Source: Bacteroidales bacterium (lineage in GTDB: Bacteria > Bacteroidota > Bacteroidia > Bacteroidales > UBA932). From it: DNA of 64,000 nt. The notes under the pieces are model-generated. The model was given only the letters and a program-made list of their open reading frames with translations. It searched no databases and was not told where the DNA came from. Numbering within the stretch: position 1 is the stretch's first letter; every line of letters begins with the position of its first letter. The DNA is taken from positions 1-64,000 of the forward strand of contig JAFUWZ010000009.1 in assembly GCA_017471045.1 (NCBI GenBank), read 5' to 3'. The translations under genes were made by a program, and so were the position numbers. This document shows, in pieces, positions 33,428-43,477 of this stretch.

Positions 33428-36400
33428 ATGCGAAGGATGGAATTCAGAATCCTGCTGGCTTCAGCCGCCGTGCTCCTTTCCCTGCCGGGACTGGCGCGGG
33501 AGTTCCCGTCCGTCCGTTTCCATACGGTTTCGGATGCCTCGTATTACGGAGGCATCCACAGTATCGCCAAGGACAGTGTTGGAAGGATCTGGTTCAGTGG
33601 AGCGGAGGCGGTGTTTGTGTATGACGGATCCTCTTTTGCTGACATGACCGGCCGGATCACCGGGCAGGAACGCGATGAGTACTGGAGTATGGGACACCTT
33701 GCCACCGACGGTGTCGGGAATCTGTATGTCTCGACCAATCAGGGCCTGCAGCAGCTGGATTATCGCCGGCATGTCTTCGACCGGGTGCTGGACGGCAATA
33801 TCGGTCCTCTGACCTCCTCCAAGGATGGCTCCCTCTGGATGGTCCGGGATGGCAGCATCTGGTCAAGGACGGAGGAGGGGGTCTACCGCGAATATCCTTT
33901 CCCGAGCGGAATGGATGTCCCTCCGGCTACCGTAGGCGTTTTTTCTTCGGACGGTCGGGTCTTTGTCTCCAGTGGCGGATCGCTCTTCCGCCTGGACCCT
34001 CTCTCGGGCGCTTACCGCCTTTTCTCTTCCTTCCCGGACAGCGTGGCGGATGTCCTTGTCGCCGGGGAGGAGACCTGGGTGCTCACGATGTATGCCGGCC
34101 TGTTCCGGTGTACGGCGGAGGGTGTCGTCATCACCCATTTCCCCATGCCGTCCGAGTCCGGTGTCGCCGGTAATTCCAAGCAGCTTTTCCTGGATCGGGA
34201 CGGATTCATCTGGGTAGCATGCCAACACGGTCTGTTGCTGTTGGATCCTCAGGACGGGGAAAGCCGTCTGATGAGGACCCGTATGCTTCACCAGTACTCG
34301 CTCCCGAACAATTCCGTGTGGGCTATCTTTCAGGATCCCGACGGGGAGGTATGGATCGGGACCTATGGCGGGAAACTGGCGTATGTGACCGCCGGGGACA
34401 GCGATGTCGATGTCTTCCCTGCTTCGCCCGGAGGGCTGGGACATCCGATTGTCTCCTGTTTTGCAGAAGATCCGGACGGGAACTTGTATATCGGGACCGA
34501 GGGCGGAGGCATCACTTTCTGGGACCGGACGCATGACCGTTTCCGTTATTATGTCCACCAGGAGTCCGGGGGATTGAACTCCAATATGGTCAAGTCCTTG
34601 CAATGGGACGGCGCAGGACGTCTGCTGGTCTCGATGTACAACGGCGGTATCCAGCTGTTCGATACGAGGACGGAGCGTTTCAGCGACCTTCTTCCCCAGG
34701 GGAGCCCGGTCCGGCACGTTTACAAGTTCGTGCCGGACGGAAGGGGCGGAGGCTTTCTGTCGGATCCCGATGCTCCGCTCCGGCACCTGTCATCCGGGAG
34801 ATCCGTCGATGTGGTACTGACCGACTCGCTCGGACGCTCCGGGACGTTGCGCGTGGAGGATATGCTGATGGGGAAGGACTCTCTCCTGTACCTTGCGACG
34901 CGCTCGGGACTGTCTGTCGTGAGGGCATCCGACTGCAGCCTGGTGGAGAATCACCGAATCGCGTCCGCCCCTTTTGCTGTCAATAACCTGTGCTGCATGG
35001 CCATGACCGCCGACGGATCGCTCTATCTGGGCAGCCGCGGGGGCGGCATGAACCGTCTCGACAAGGACGGCGGATATGAGCACTGTATGGATTGCCGGGG
35101 AGGCAGCCTCGACGGGCGCAGCGTGTTCAATATCCAGGAATGGAACAACACGCTGTGGATCAGTACGGACGACGGGCTTTTCTGTTATGATGTCCCGGCG
35201 GATTCCTTGTACCGGCCTGAAGTCGGAAGGCTTGCCCGATGCGGGACTTTTTACATCCGCTCCGGATTCAAGACCCGGGAAGGCGAACTCCTCTTCGGGG
35301 GAACGGACGGTTTCATCCTTTTCGACCCGTCCGGGATCCGGCGCAATCCCGTCAAACCACGAAGCTTTTTCACCGGCTTGTCCATCAATGACGTTCCCGT
35401 GTCGCCGGAGCAGTTGTACGAGGCTGTCCACACTCCCGTCAAGTTGTCCCACAAGCAGTCGGGCATCGCTGTCAGCTTCTCCTCCGACAGTTATCTGCAT
35501 CCCGAGGACAACCGTTTTGCTTTCAGGATGTCGGGCCTGTCTGACAACTGGTCGGAACTGTCCCCGGGGGAGAGGACCGTTCATTTCTCCGCGCTTCATC
35601 GGGGAAGATACCGGCTGGAAGTCAAGGCGGCCAACAACAACGGCGTGTGGGGCGAAGAACCGGCTGCGATGGTTTTTATCGTCAAGCCCTCACCCTTCCA
35701 ATCCGTCCTGGCCTGGTTCATTTATCTGGCCCTGTTCCTGTCGGCCGTCTGGTTCGTTTGGAAGTATTTTACGGACCGGAAGTTCCTGCAGCAGGAACTG
35801 GAACTTGAGCGGGAGAAGGAACGGAATATGGGGGAACTGACGCAGGCCAGGATCCATTTCTTTACCAATATATCCCATGACTTGAAGACTCCGCTTTCTC
35901 TGGTCGTGGATCCTCTCAAGCAACTTCAGAAGCGGGTTGATCCCGCGTCCGAAGCGGGCCATTATGCCTTGCTCGTAGAAAAGAACGTCAGACGGATCCA
36001 GCGGATGATCAGCCAGTTGCTGACATTCCGCCAAATCGAGAGTGAAAAGATCACGCTGGACCGGAAAGACGGGGAGTTCATCGGTTTTCTCCGGGCCATC
36101 TTCACGTTGTTCGAGCCCTATGCCGCGCGGAAAGATTTCAAGATGCACTTCTCTTCTTCGGCAGATTTTTTCTATTCCCGTTTCGATCAGGATGTCATCG
36201 AAAAGATTTTTACCAACTTGTTCTCCAACGCGGTCAAGTATGCTTCTTCGCCAGGCGTGATATCCGTTGACATCGACACCTCCGGAAAGGCTGACAACGG
36301 CATCGTGATGGTCCGTGCGGCTGTTTCCAATACGGGGGAAGGAATTCCGGAAGACAAGCGGCCCTCCTTGTTCGATGCCTTTTCGCAAGCGGGCAATTCC

Positions 36401-37393
36401 TCTGAGTTCGAAGCCAGCAGCGGCCTGGGACTGGCCATCGTGAAGGAGTTGGTCACTGCGCTGGACGGCACGATCGATGTCAGTTCCGAAGACAAGCTGG
36501 TGACTTTTTCCGTCGTCCTGCCCTTGCCTGAAGTCCATGCTTCGCCCTCCCGGGAGGTTGGGCAGCACGGCTATACGGCCGGGGAGGTCGCCGAGTTGAT
36601 CAGCGAACTCGAAGGGGATCCTCTGTCCGTCCACGGATCCCGCAAGGCGCGCACCGTGGTGGTCATCGATGACAATCCTCCCATACGGGAGTACCTTCAG
36701 GCCCATTTCGCCAGCCGCTACAATGTTTATCCGGCTTCCGGTGGTGAGGAAGGAGTCGCCCTTGTCTTCAAGTGCCATCCCGATGTTGTCATCACGGACC
36801 TGAAAATGCCGGGGATGGATGGATATGCGGTCTGCCAGGCCCTCCGGTCCGATGAACGGACGGCCATGCTCCCCATTGTCGCGCTCTCCGGCAGCACCCA
36901 GGACAAGGTCCGTGCCCTCGAAGCCGGCGCGAATCTTTTCCTGGAAAAGCCTTTTGACATGGCTTTCCTGATGGAACAGGTGGAAAGCCTGGTGAAGATG
37001 AAGGATGCCTACCGGGAGCGGTTCAGCCGTCATATCATCGCTTCTCCCGTGAAGCTGGACCTGGATGACGAGGAGGAGGTCCTGCTCCAAAAAGCCCTGG
37101 CCCACGTCGAGCGGAATATGGACAACAGCGAATATGATGTCGATGAGTTCGTCTCCGATATGGCGGTCGGGCGTACGGTCCTTTACCGCAAGATCAAGAA
37201 CGCCACCGGAATGCCAATCAAGGAGTTTATCCTGAACGTGCGGCTGAGGCGGGCCGCCCAGCTGCTGGCCGAATCGGACTACACCATAGCCGAGATTTCC
37301 GAGATGACCGGGTTTGTCAACCCGAAATATTTCAGCGTCTGCTTCCGCCGTCACTTCAACTGCTCCCCGAAAGAATACAGGCAGGGCGTCTGA
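33428..37393 (+). CDS. Hybrid two-component system regulator (HTCS) of the polysaccharide utilisation locus
   Basis: A 1,321-residue one-protein sensor and regulator. A signal sequence is followed by a periplasmic two-propeller sensor of Reg_prop repeats (for example GRIWFSGAEAVFVYDGS, GEVWIGTYGGKL, GNLYIGTEGGGI), then a Y_Y_Y domain (about 670-755) and a membrane segment near 757-780 (LAWFIYLALFLSAVWFVW). Inside: HisKA with NISHDLKTPL (phosphorylated His817), ATPase boxes NLFSNAVKY and GLGLAIVKEL, a receiver with Asp1124 (VITDLKMPGMDG), and a C-terminal AraC-type HTH (about 1,220-1,321, EISEMTGFVNPKYFSVCFR). All active residues are present. Expected to sense the breakdown product of the target glycan and switch on the downstream susC promoter. 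Confidence 0.95.
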   Translation: MRRMEFRILLASAAVLLSLPGLAREFPSVRFHTVSDASYYGGIHSIAKDSVGRIWFSGAEAVFVYDGSSFADMTGRITGQERDEYWSMGHLATDGVGNLYVSTNQGLQQLDYRRHVFDRVLDGNIGPLTSSKDGSLWMVRDGSIWSRTEEGVYREYPFPSGMDVPPATVGVFSSDGRVFVSSGGSLFRLDPLSGAYRLFSSFPDSVADVLVAGEETWVLTMYAGLFRCTAEGVVITHFPMPSESGVAGNSKQLFLDRDGFIWVACQHGLLLLDPQDGESRLMRTRMLHQYSLPNNSVWAIFQDPDGEVWIGTYGGKLAYVTAGDSDVDVFPASPGGLGHPIVSCFAEDPDGNLYIGTEGGGITFWDRTHDRFRYYVHQESGGLNSNMVKSLQWDGAGRLLVSMYNGGIQLFDTRTERFSDLLPQGSPVRHVYKFVPDGRGGGFLSDPDAPLRHLSSGRSVDVVLTDSLGRSGTLRVEDMLMGKDSLLYLATRSGLSVVRASDCSLVENHRIASAPFAVNNLCCMAMTADGSLYLGSRGGGMNRLDKDGGYEHCMDCRGGSLDGRSVFNIQEWNNTLWISTDDGLFCYDVPADSLYRPEVGRLARCGTFYIRSGFKTREGELLFGGTDGFILFDPSGIRRNPVKPRSFFTGLSINDVPVSPEQLYEAVHTPVKLSHKQSGIAVSFSSDSYLHPEDNRFAFRMSGLSDNWSELSPGERTVHFSALHRGRYRLEVKAANNNGVWGEEPAAMVFIVKPSPFQSVLAWFIYLALFLSAVWFVWKYFTDRKFLQQELELEREKERNMGELTQARIHFFTNISHDLKTPLSLVVDPLKQLQKRVDPASEAGHYALLVEKNVRRIQRMISQLLTFRQIESEKITLDRKDGEFIGFLRAIFTLFEPYAARKDFKMHFSSSADFFYSRFDQDVIEKIFTNLFSNAVKYASSPGVISVDIDTSGKADNGIVMVRAAVSNTGEGIPEDKRPSLFDAFSQAGNSSEFEASSGLGLAIVKELVTALDGTIDVSSEDKLVTFSVVLPLPEVHASPSREVGQHGYTAGEVAELISELEGDPLSVHGSRKARTVVVIDDNPPIREYLQAHFASRYNVYPASGGEEGVALVFKCHPDVVITDLKMPGMDGYAVCQALRSDERTAMLPIVALSGSTQDKVRALEAGANLFLEKPFDMAFLMEQVESLVKMKDAYRERFSRHIIASPVKLDLDDEEEVLLQKALAHVERNMDNSEYDVDEFVSDMAVGRTVLYRKIKNATGMPIKEFILNVRLRRAAQLLAESDYTIAEISEMTGFVNPKYFSVCFRRHFNCSPKEYRQGV

Positions 37394-37467
37394 CCCCGGG
37401 ATCGTCCTCTTCATCGCGGGTAAGCCTGTCTGTCCGCATACCGTTTCGGACCCGTGTGTACAAAATG

Positions 37468-37500
37468 AAACCATTTCCGCATAAACGGCGGGGGTGGTTT
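37468..37500 (+). terminator. Possible hairpin between HTCS and susC
   Basis: AAACCA (37468-37473) pairs with TGGTTT (37495-37500), with an inner CCG/CGG pair, followed by the T-rich run ATTTTTTATTT. It may end the HTCS message or be part of the regulator's binding region upstream of susC. The rest of 37394-37578 shows nothing firm; no exact TAnnTTTG was found there. Confidence 0.3.
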
Positions 37501-37578
37501 ATTTTTTATTTGCAGACCTTTGTCACAGGTACTTGCCACATGGCGTACAAAAACAAACCAATCAAATCATACGTGCGA

Positions 37579-40500
37579 ATGAAAAACAAATTCTCCATGA
37601 TGGGTTGCCTCTTGGCGGCGACTCTTCTTCTTTTCTCCGCGCTGCCGGTTTCTGCGCAGAATGTCCAGGCCGGCGGAACGGTATGTGACACCGGGGGAAT
37701 ACCGATCCCAGGTGTATTTGTATTCGTCCAGGGCAACAGCGGCAGCGGGACGCTGACCGACAACCTCGGACAGTTCTCCATCAGCGCTCCGCTCGGATCC
37801 ACCCTGGTGTTTTCCTGCCTGGGCTACGAAGATGCCACGGCGCAGGCCGTACCGTCCTCTTCCCTTCGGATCGTCCTTACCGATTCTGCCGACATCCTCG
37901 ATGACGTGGTGGTCATCGGTTACGGTACCCAGAAGAAGTCCGATCTCACAGGAGGTGTGTCCGTGGTTACGTCTGAAAACCTCTCCAAGGTTTCCACTTC
38001 CAACCTGATGGACCGTCTTGTCGGTCAGGTTGCCGGGCTCTCCATCACCACGAGCAGCGAGGCTCCCGGCAGCGACCAGAGCCTGTTGATCCGGGGACAG
38101 AACTCCCTGTCCGGGTCCAATTCTCCGCTCATCGTCCTGGACGGCATCCCTTACGAAGGCTCCCTGGCTGACCTGGATCCGAATCTCATCGACAACATGA
38201 CGGTGCTGAAAGATGCCTCTTCGGTTGCCATTTACGGATCCCGGGGCTCCAACGGCGTCATCCTGATCCAGACCAAGAAGGGTGTGAAGGGCTCGTTGCA
38301 CGTTACTTACAAAGGCCAGTACAGCCTGGCCGAACCCATGCAGCGTATCGAGGTGATGGGCCCCAATGAGTTCATCCGTCTCAAGCAGGATATCGGCCGC
38401 CTCGGGACCAAGAAACTCTCCGGTGAGCAGCTTGACCCTGTTGCGGGTGAGATCATCAGCGTGAGTGAGAAGACCAATTATCTGAAAGGCGTCACCCACG
38501 ATTGGCAGGACTATGTTTTCCGTCGTGTTTTCAATCACGACCATCAGGTGAGCATCTCTGGCGGGAACGACCGGACTTCCTATCTGGCTGCCGTTTCCTA
38601 TCTGGATGGCGACGGCGTTGTCTACAACTCCAATTATGACAGGATCAGCGTCTATTCCAATATCCAGCAGGATTTCAACAGCTGGCTCAAGATCGGTCTC
38701 ACCGCACAGTTCGTCAACCGGGAGACCGGCGGCGTCACCCCCAACCTGGAGCACGCCATCAAGCAGAGCCCGTATGGTATCTATAAGGACGAGACCGGTG
38801 CGTACTATGAGGAACCGATGGAGTATTCCAATCTCCCGAACCCGATGAAGAACGTCAATGCCGACCAGAAGAACACCAGCCGCAATTTCCTGACGAACGG
38901 ATTCGTGGACATCACACCCCTGAAGGGGCTGACCTTGCGTTCCCAGCTGGGTTATAACTTCCGGACCAATTTCACCGGGACCTACTATGGACGCAATACT
39001 TCCGACGGCCGCAAGGTGGACGGCAGGGCTTCCGTCTCTTCCGCCAATACGACCGACCTTACCTGGGAGAACATCGTCCGTTTCGACCGCAACTTCGACA
39101 GGCACCACATCGATCTGACGGGATTGTTCAGCATGCAAAAGAAGGAGCATGAGGAGGCGGGCCAGTCGGGAGAAGGGTTCGTCAACGATGATTCCAGTTT
39201 TTATAAGATGGACGGAGCCGAGGGAAAGATCACCATCAGCTCGAGCTATTGGAAAGAAACCATGGTTTCCTTCATGTTCAGGGCCAACTACGGCTTCAAT
39301 AACCGTTATTACGTGACCCTCACCGGACGCGCCGACGGAGCATCCGTGTTCGGCCGCAACAACAAGTACGGCTTTTTCCCGTCGGCCGCCTTCGCGTGGC
39401 ACGTCGGGGACGAGGATTTCATCAAGGACAACCTGCACTGGGTCGACATGCTCAAGGTCAGGGTGTCATACGGCGCCAACGGCAACAATGCCATTTCCCG
39501 TTACACGACCCTGGACCGTCTCTATGCGACCAACGGCGTCAAGTATATCTGGGGCGATGGCGGCAAGGCGGCCAATGCGGCCTATCTGCCCAGCGACGGC
39601 ATCGGAAACCCCGATCTGAAATGGGAGACGACTTATACGGCCAACATTGGCCTTGATTTTTCCTTCCTAGGCAGCCGCATCGGCGGCTCCGTCGATGTTT
39701 ATCGCGCCAGGACCAAAGACCTCCTCATGACCCGGAACGTTCCCATCATGAACGGCTACAACAAGATCTGGGACAACATCGGATCTACTGAGAATCGCGG
39801 TATCGAGCTGACGCTCAATACTAAGAATATCCGTGCCAAGGATTTCACCTGGAATACGGACTTCTCCTTCTTCCTCAACAGGGACAAGATCGTCGAACTC
39901 CGGGGAGACGGCAAGGACGACGTGGACAACAAGTGGTTTATCGGCCAGCCTCTTTCGGTTTACTACGATTACTATATGACCGGACTGTGGCAGAGCGGGG
40001 ATGAGTTCACTTTCATCGATGAGGGAGGCAAGGAAGTCGCTCACCAGAGCGGCGCAGAGCCCGGCAGCGCAAAACTGGAAGATGTGGACGGCAACCGCGT
40101 CATCAACGCCGATGACCGCAAGGTGATCGGTAGCAAGAAGCCTGACTTCACGCTGTCGATGGCGAACAAGCTTACCTGGAAAAATTTCTACTTCTCCGTG
40201 CTGGTCAACGGCGTATTCGGCAAATGGATGGAGGACAACGTGGCCAACATCAATTCCTGGACCTTCGGCAGCGGCAACCACATCAAGGGCGCCAAATACT
40301 GGACCCCCGAACGGCCCGACGCCGAAATCGTGTCTCCCGGTTACATCAACACCTTCAGCCACGGCTTCTACCGGAAACTGACGTATGTGAACATCAAGAA
40401 CGTGACGCTGGGCTACACCCTTCCGAAAAAGGTCGTCTCCCGGTGGAACCTTTCCGGCGTGGACATCAACGCCAGTGTCAATAACCCGCATACCTTCTCC

Positions 40501-40593
40501 AACATGCGGCAGATGCTTAATTATGACAACACCTGGTTTGCCTCTTACCCGACCGCAAGGTCCTATATGCTCGGTTTAACCATTAACTTCTAG
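37579..40593 (+). CDS. SusC/RagA-type TonB-dependent glycan transporter
   Basis: A 1,004-residue outer-membrane transporter. The signal peptide ends SALPVSAQ. A carboxypeptidase-regulatory-like domain follows (GGTVCDTGGIPIPGVFVF to about 120), then the TonB box region DDVVVIGYGTQKKSDLTGG, the plug (RLVGQVAGLSI, IRGQNSL, VLKDASSVAIYGSRGSNG) and a 22-strand barrel ending YMLGLTINF. ATG 37579 precedes the signal peptide; the longer frame from 37456 adds 41 hydrophilic residues. It imports oligosaccharides together with SusD; the family forms SusC2D2 complexes. Confidence 0.96.
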   Translation: MKNKFSMMGCLLAATLLLFSALPVSAQNVQAGGTVCDTGGIPIPGVFVFVQGNSGSGTLTDNLGQFSISAPLGSTLVFSCLGYEDATAQAVPSSSLRIVLTDSADILDDVVVIGYGTQKKSDLTGGVSVVTSENLSKVSTSNLMDRLVGQVAGLSITTSSEAPGSDQSLLIRGQNSLSGSNSPLIVLDGIPYEGSLADLDPNLIDNMTVLKDASSVAIYGSRGSNGVILIQTKKGVKGSLHVTYKGQYSLAEPMQRIEVMGPNEFIRLKQDIGRLGTKKLSGEQLDPVAGEIISVSEKTNYLKGVTHDWQDYVFRRVFNHDHQVSISGGNDRTSYLAAVSYLDGDGVVYNSNYDRISVYSNIQQDFNSWLKIGLTAQFVNRETGGVTPNLEHAIKQSPYGIYKDETGAYYEEPMEYSNLPNPMKNVNADQKNTSRNFLTNGFVDITPLKGLTLRSQLGYNFRTNFTGTYYGRNTSDGRKVDGRASVSSANTTDLTWENIVRFDRNFDRHHIDLTGLFSMQKKEHEEAGQSGEGFVNDDSSFYKMDGAEGKITISSSYWKETMVSFMFRANYGFNNRYYVTLTGRADGASVFGRNNKYGFFPSAAFAWHVGDEDFIKDNLHWVDMLKVRVSYGANGNNAISRYTTLDRLYATNGVKYIWGDGGKAANAAYLPSDGIGNPDLKWETTYTANIGLDFSFLGSRIGGSVDVYRARTKDLLMTRNVPIMNGYNKIWDNIGSTENRGIELTLNTKNIRAKDFTWNTDFSFFLNRDKIVELRGDGKDDVDNKWFIGQPLSVYYDYYMTGLWQSGDEFTFIDEGGKEVAHQSGAEPGSAKLEDVDGNRVINADDRKVIGSKKPDFTLSMANKLTWKNFYFSVLVNGVFGKWMEDNVANINSWTFGSGNHIKGAKYWTPERPDAEIVSPGYINTFSHGFYRKLTYVNIKNVTLGYTLPKKVVSRWNLSGVDINASVNNPHTFSNMRQMLNYDNTWFASYPTARSYMLGLTINF

Positions 40594-40600
40594 AGAAATC

Positions 40601-42253
40601 ATGAAAAAGAGTATGATCATGGCAGGCCTTTCCTGCATTCTCGCGGCTGTCTCCTGCATGGATTTCCTCGAGGAGGATCTCAAGAGCAGCCTTGCCCCGA
40701 CCAATACCTACACCAGTACGCTGGGCTTCGAAGTCGGCTCGGCGGGACTGTATTCGATCGCCCGTTCCGAATATAATACCTGGGGCGAGGAAGGCGCTTT
40801 CATCCACAACGGCGCCTGCCCGTATGAGGCGTTGCAGATCGGAACGGACATTGTGGTCCAGAGCGGCGCCAAAGACGGCTCCCTCACTCCTTTCGCCAAT
40901 CTGACGATGAACGGATCCACCCAGTTTGTGAAGACCTACTGGACGTGGGCATACGATCTGATCAATTCCGCAAATGAGTTGCTGATTTTTTCCGCACAGA
41001 ACGAAAACTGGGACTATCCTTCAGACAAGGCGCTCTATGAGGCCGAGGCTCGTTTCTTCCGTGCTTATGCTTATCGTTACCTGTATTACCTCTATGGCGA
41101 TGTCCCGTATGTGGAGACGATCCAGCAGCCTTTCCTGCTGGACTTCACCCGCGATCCCAAGGCGGAGATTCTCCAGCACATCCTGGATGACCTCCAGTTT
41201 GCCTCGGAGAACCTTCCGGAAGATCCCGATGCTGTCAAGGTGGGCAAACTGACCAAGTGGGCCGCCCTGCACCTCTTGAGCGAAATGCAACTGGTCGCCA
41301 AGGATTATACCGGAGCCGCCCGTTCGGCGGAAGCGGTCATCAACAGCGGCTACTTCTCGCTCAACAAAGAGCGTTTCGGTTCCAAGGAAAACCTGGCCAA
41401 GGACGGCAATGCGTTCAGCGATATGTTCCTGGAAGGGCAGCAGAACCGTACCTCCGGCAACAAGGAGAGCATCTGGGTGATGCAGTTTGAATATGGCGCC
41501 GTCGGTGGCGGTACCAATTCCGATGACTGGACCCGTCGTGCGTGGAATCCCCAGTATTACAATATCAACGGATTCTCCCTGAGCGTAGAATATGGCGGCC
41601 GCGGCCTTGCGCAGATCGCTCCGATGAAGTGGTGGATCGGTGTCAAGGGAACCAACGCGACGCCCGATAACCCGACCGACGGCATCTTCAATGACGGCGA
41701 CATCCGGAATGCTGAGAGCAGCATCAAGCGCGAGTGGCTCTACAACAACCCCGATGTGTCGAATCTCTACGGGCAGAAATGCAATATCACGGATGCGACC
41801 TGGAATTCCGGCCAGTTGTTCCCGGCTCTGACCAAATTCTTCTTCGGGGTCGAGGCCAACCTGACCCTGACCGGCGACTATAAGGACCGGATGAAATTCC
41901 GCCTGGCCGAGACTTACCTCCTCCTGGCCGAGGCCTACCTGGGCCAGAAAGATCCCCAGAAAGCGGCTGATGCCGTGAATGTCGTCCGCCGGCGGGCCAA
42001 GGTCACCGATGTCCAGGCGAGCGAGATGGATATGGACTTCCTGCTTGACGAGCGTATCCGCGAACTGGTGGGTGAAGAGGTGAGACGGTTTACGCTCCTG
42101 CGTACCGGCAAATTCCTGGACCGTGTCAGGAAATACAATGACGCGCAGAAGGACATCATTGACGAGCACCATCTTCTCTGGCCTATTCCCCAGACGATCA
42201 TCGACTCCAACCGTGACGTCGAGTTCCCCCAGAATCCCGGGTATGACAATTAA
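40601..42253 (+). CDS. SusD/RagB glycan-binding outer-membrane lipoprotein
   Basis: A 550-residue surface lipoprotein. The lipobox is AAVSC with Cys20 as the acylated residue. The TPR-like helical fold of the family is recognisable in SEMQLVAKDYTGAARSAEAVI, AETYLLLAEAYL and the C-terminal LLDERIRELVGEEVRRF, then LWPIPQTIIDSN and FPQNPGY. Seven bases after susC. It forms the lid of the SusC barrel and binds the glycan. No residue-level ligand can be inferred. Confidence 0.95.
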   Translation: MKKSMIMAGLSCILAAVSCMDFLEEDLKSSLAPTNTYTSTLGFEVGSAGLYSIARSEYNTWGEEGAFIHNGACPYEALQIGTDIVVQSGAKDGSLTPFANLTMNGSTQFVKTYWTWAYDLINSANELLIFSAQNENWDYPSDKALYEAEARFFRAYAYRYLYYLYGDVPYVETIQQPFLLDFTRDPKAEILQHILDDLQFASENLPEDPDAVKVGKLTKWAALHLLSEMQLVAKDYTGAARSAEAVINSGYFSLNKERFGSKENLAKDGNAFSDMFLEGQQNRTSGNKESIWVMQFEYGAVGGGTNSDDWTRRAWNPQYYNINGFSLSVEYGGRGLAQIAPMKWWIGVKGTNATPDNPTDGIFNDGDIRNAESSIKREWLYNNPDVSNLYGQKCNITDATWNSGQLFPALTKFFFGVEANLTLTGDYKDRMKFRLAETYLLLAEAYLGQKDPQKAADAVNVVRRRAKVTDVQASEMDMDFLLDERIRELVGEEVRRFTLLRTGKFLDRVRKYNDAQKDIIDEHHLLWPIPQTIIDSNRDVEFPQNPGYDN

Positions 42254-42265
42254 TCCAGCAAGATC

Positions 42266-43477
42266 ATGAAAAAACAAGCAATCATTCTGTCGCTGGCCGC
42301 CATCGCTACGCTCTGCGCCTGTACGTATGATCCGTATGAGAACGACCTGCAACTTCCTGCGGAGACCCTCACGCTGAACGCTTCGAGTGAGGCTGTTGCC
42401 CTTGACGCGGACAATCTCTCCGGCAATATCATTACTTTTCACTGGACCCCTGCCAGGGAGCTCTCTGACGGGTATGTAGTGTCTTATACCAGCAAGTTGG
42501 ATGTCGTGGGCAACAACTTCGGATCCACGACCGCCATCCTCAATAGCGAGGAATTGGGAGCCACTTCCCGCAGCTTTACATCCGAGCAGATCAACAACTG
42601 GGCGAATACCCGCTGGAATCTGCCGGTCAACAAGCCTTTCTCCTTGGAGTTCAGGGTTGTCGTCGAGTTCCTCGGCGGCCCCGATTTCCAGGCTCCCGAG
42701 GTCCGGACTGTCACTGTGAATGTTACGCCCATTCACGTGGACATCTTCGATGCGGATAAGATGTATGTCGACGGCACTGCTGTCGCCGGCCGGACGGAAA
42801 TCACCCGTGCGGTGGAGAATCCCAACCTGTTTGCCTGGTCAGGCCCGTTGGGCATCGGAGAGTTGTCGATTCCGGTAGACTTTGACGGTATGACCTATTA
42901 TATCCACCCGGCGGATGGCAGTTCCGCTCTTAAGCCCGGCGAGGCCATCGATCTGGTGATGGACGATACGCCTTCCGTGTGGAACATCCCTTCCGCCGGG
43001 GACTATCGAGTCGTGGTGGATATGGAGAACAAACTCGCCGTAATCTACGATCCCGCGACAGATCTCAAACCCCTGGTGGTCGATTTCTATCCCAACGGGG
43101 ATGAAAGCAACCCGTTGGCCCACGTCGAGGTCACCAACCTGTGGGCATACGGCGGTGGGACCGGCTGGGGCGTTCGCGACCTCAAGTGTGTCCCGAGTGC
43201 AGCTGACCCTCAGGTACTCATCTATGAAGGCAGTTTCAGCGGCTCCGTCAAATTCTGTATCAGCACCAGTTTCCAGGATGATGCGGGAAACTCCTACAAT
43301 CAGAACAACGCTTTCTGCTATACCAGCAGCACGGCGCTCGTATCCAATAAGTTGCAGGAACTGACGGGGAGCGCTCTGCGCGACGTGAGAAATACCTATA
43401 TGGGTATGCCTTCGGGAACGCACCGCTACATCTTCGACTTGCGGAACAATACGATCATCGCCAAGCCGCTCAACTGA
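42266..43477 (+). CDS. SusE/SusF-like surface glycan-binding lipoprotein
   Basis: A 403-residue lipoprotein. The lipobox is LCACTYD, with the acylated Cys near residue 19. The N-terminal domain (about 25-150) begins ETLTLNASSEAVALD, an Ig-like start typical of SusE-type proteins. The rest is two carbohydrate-binding-like beta domains rich in Trp and Tyr (NLWAYGGGTGWG, FCISTSFQDDAGNSYNQN, MGMPSGTHRYIFDLR). It probably holds the glycan at the surface. The stop overlaps the next start (TGATG). Confidence 0.85.
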   Translation: MKKQAIILSLAAIATLCACTYDPYENDLQLPAETLTLNASSEAVALDADNLSGNIITFHWTPARELSDGYVVSYTSKLDVVGNNFGSTTAILNSEELGATSRSFTSEQINNWANTRWNLPVNKPFSLEFRVVVEFLGGPDFQAPEVRTVTVNVTPIHVDIFDADKMYVDGTAVAGRTEITRAVENPNLFAWSGPLGIGELSIPVDFDGMTYYIHPADGSSALKPGEAIDLVMDDTPSVWNIPSAGDYRVVVDMENKLAVIYDPATDLKPLVVDFYPNGDESNPLAHVEVTNLWAYGGGTGWGVRDLKCVPSAADPQVLIYEGSFSGSVKFCISTSFQDDAGNSYNQNNAFCYTSSTALVSNKLQELTGSALRDVRNTYMGMPSGTHRYIFDLRNNTIIAKPLN

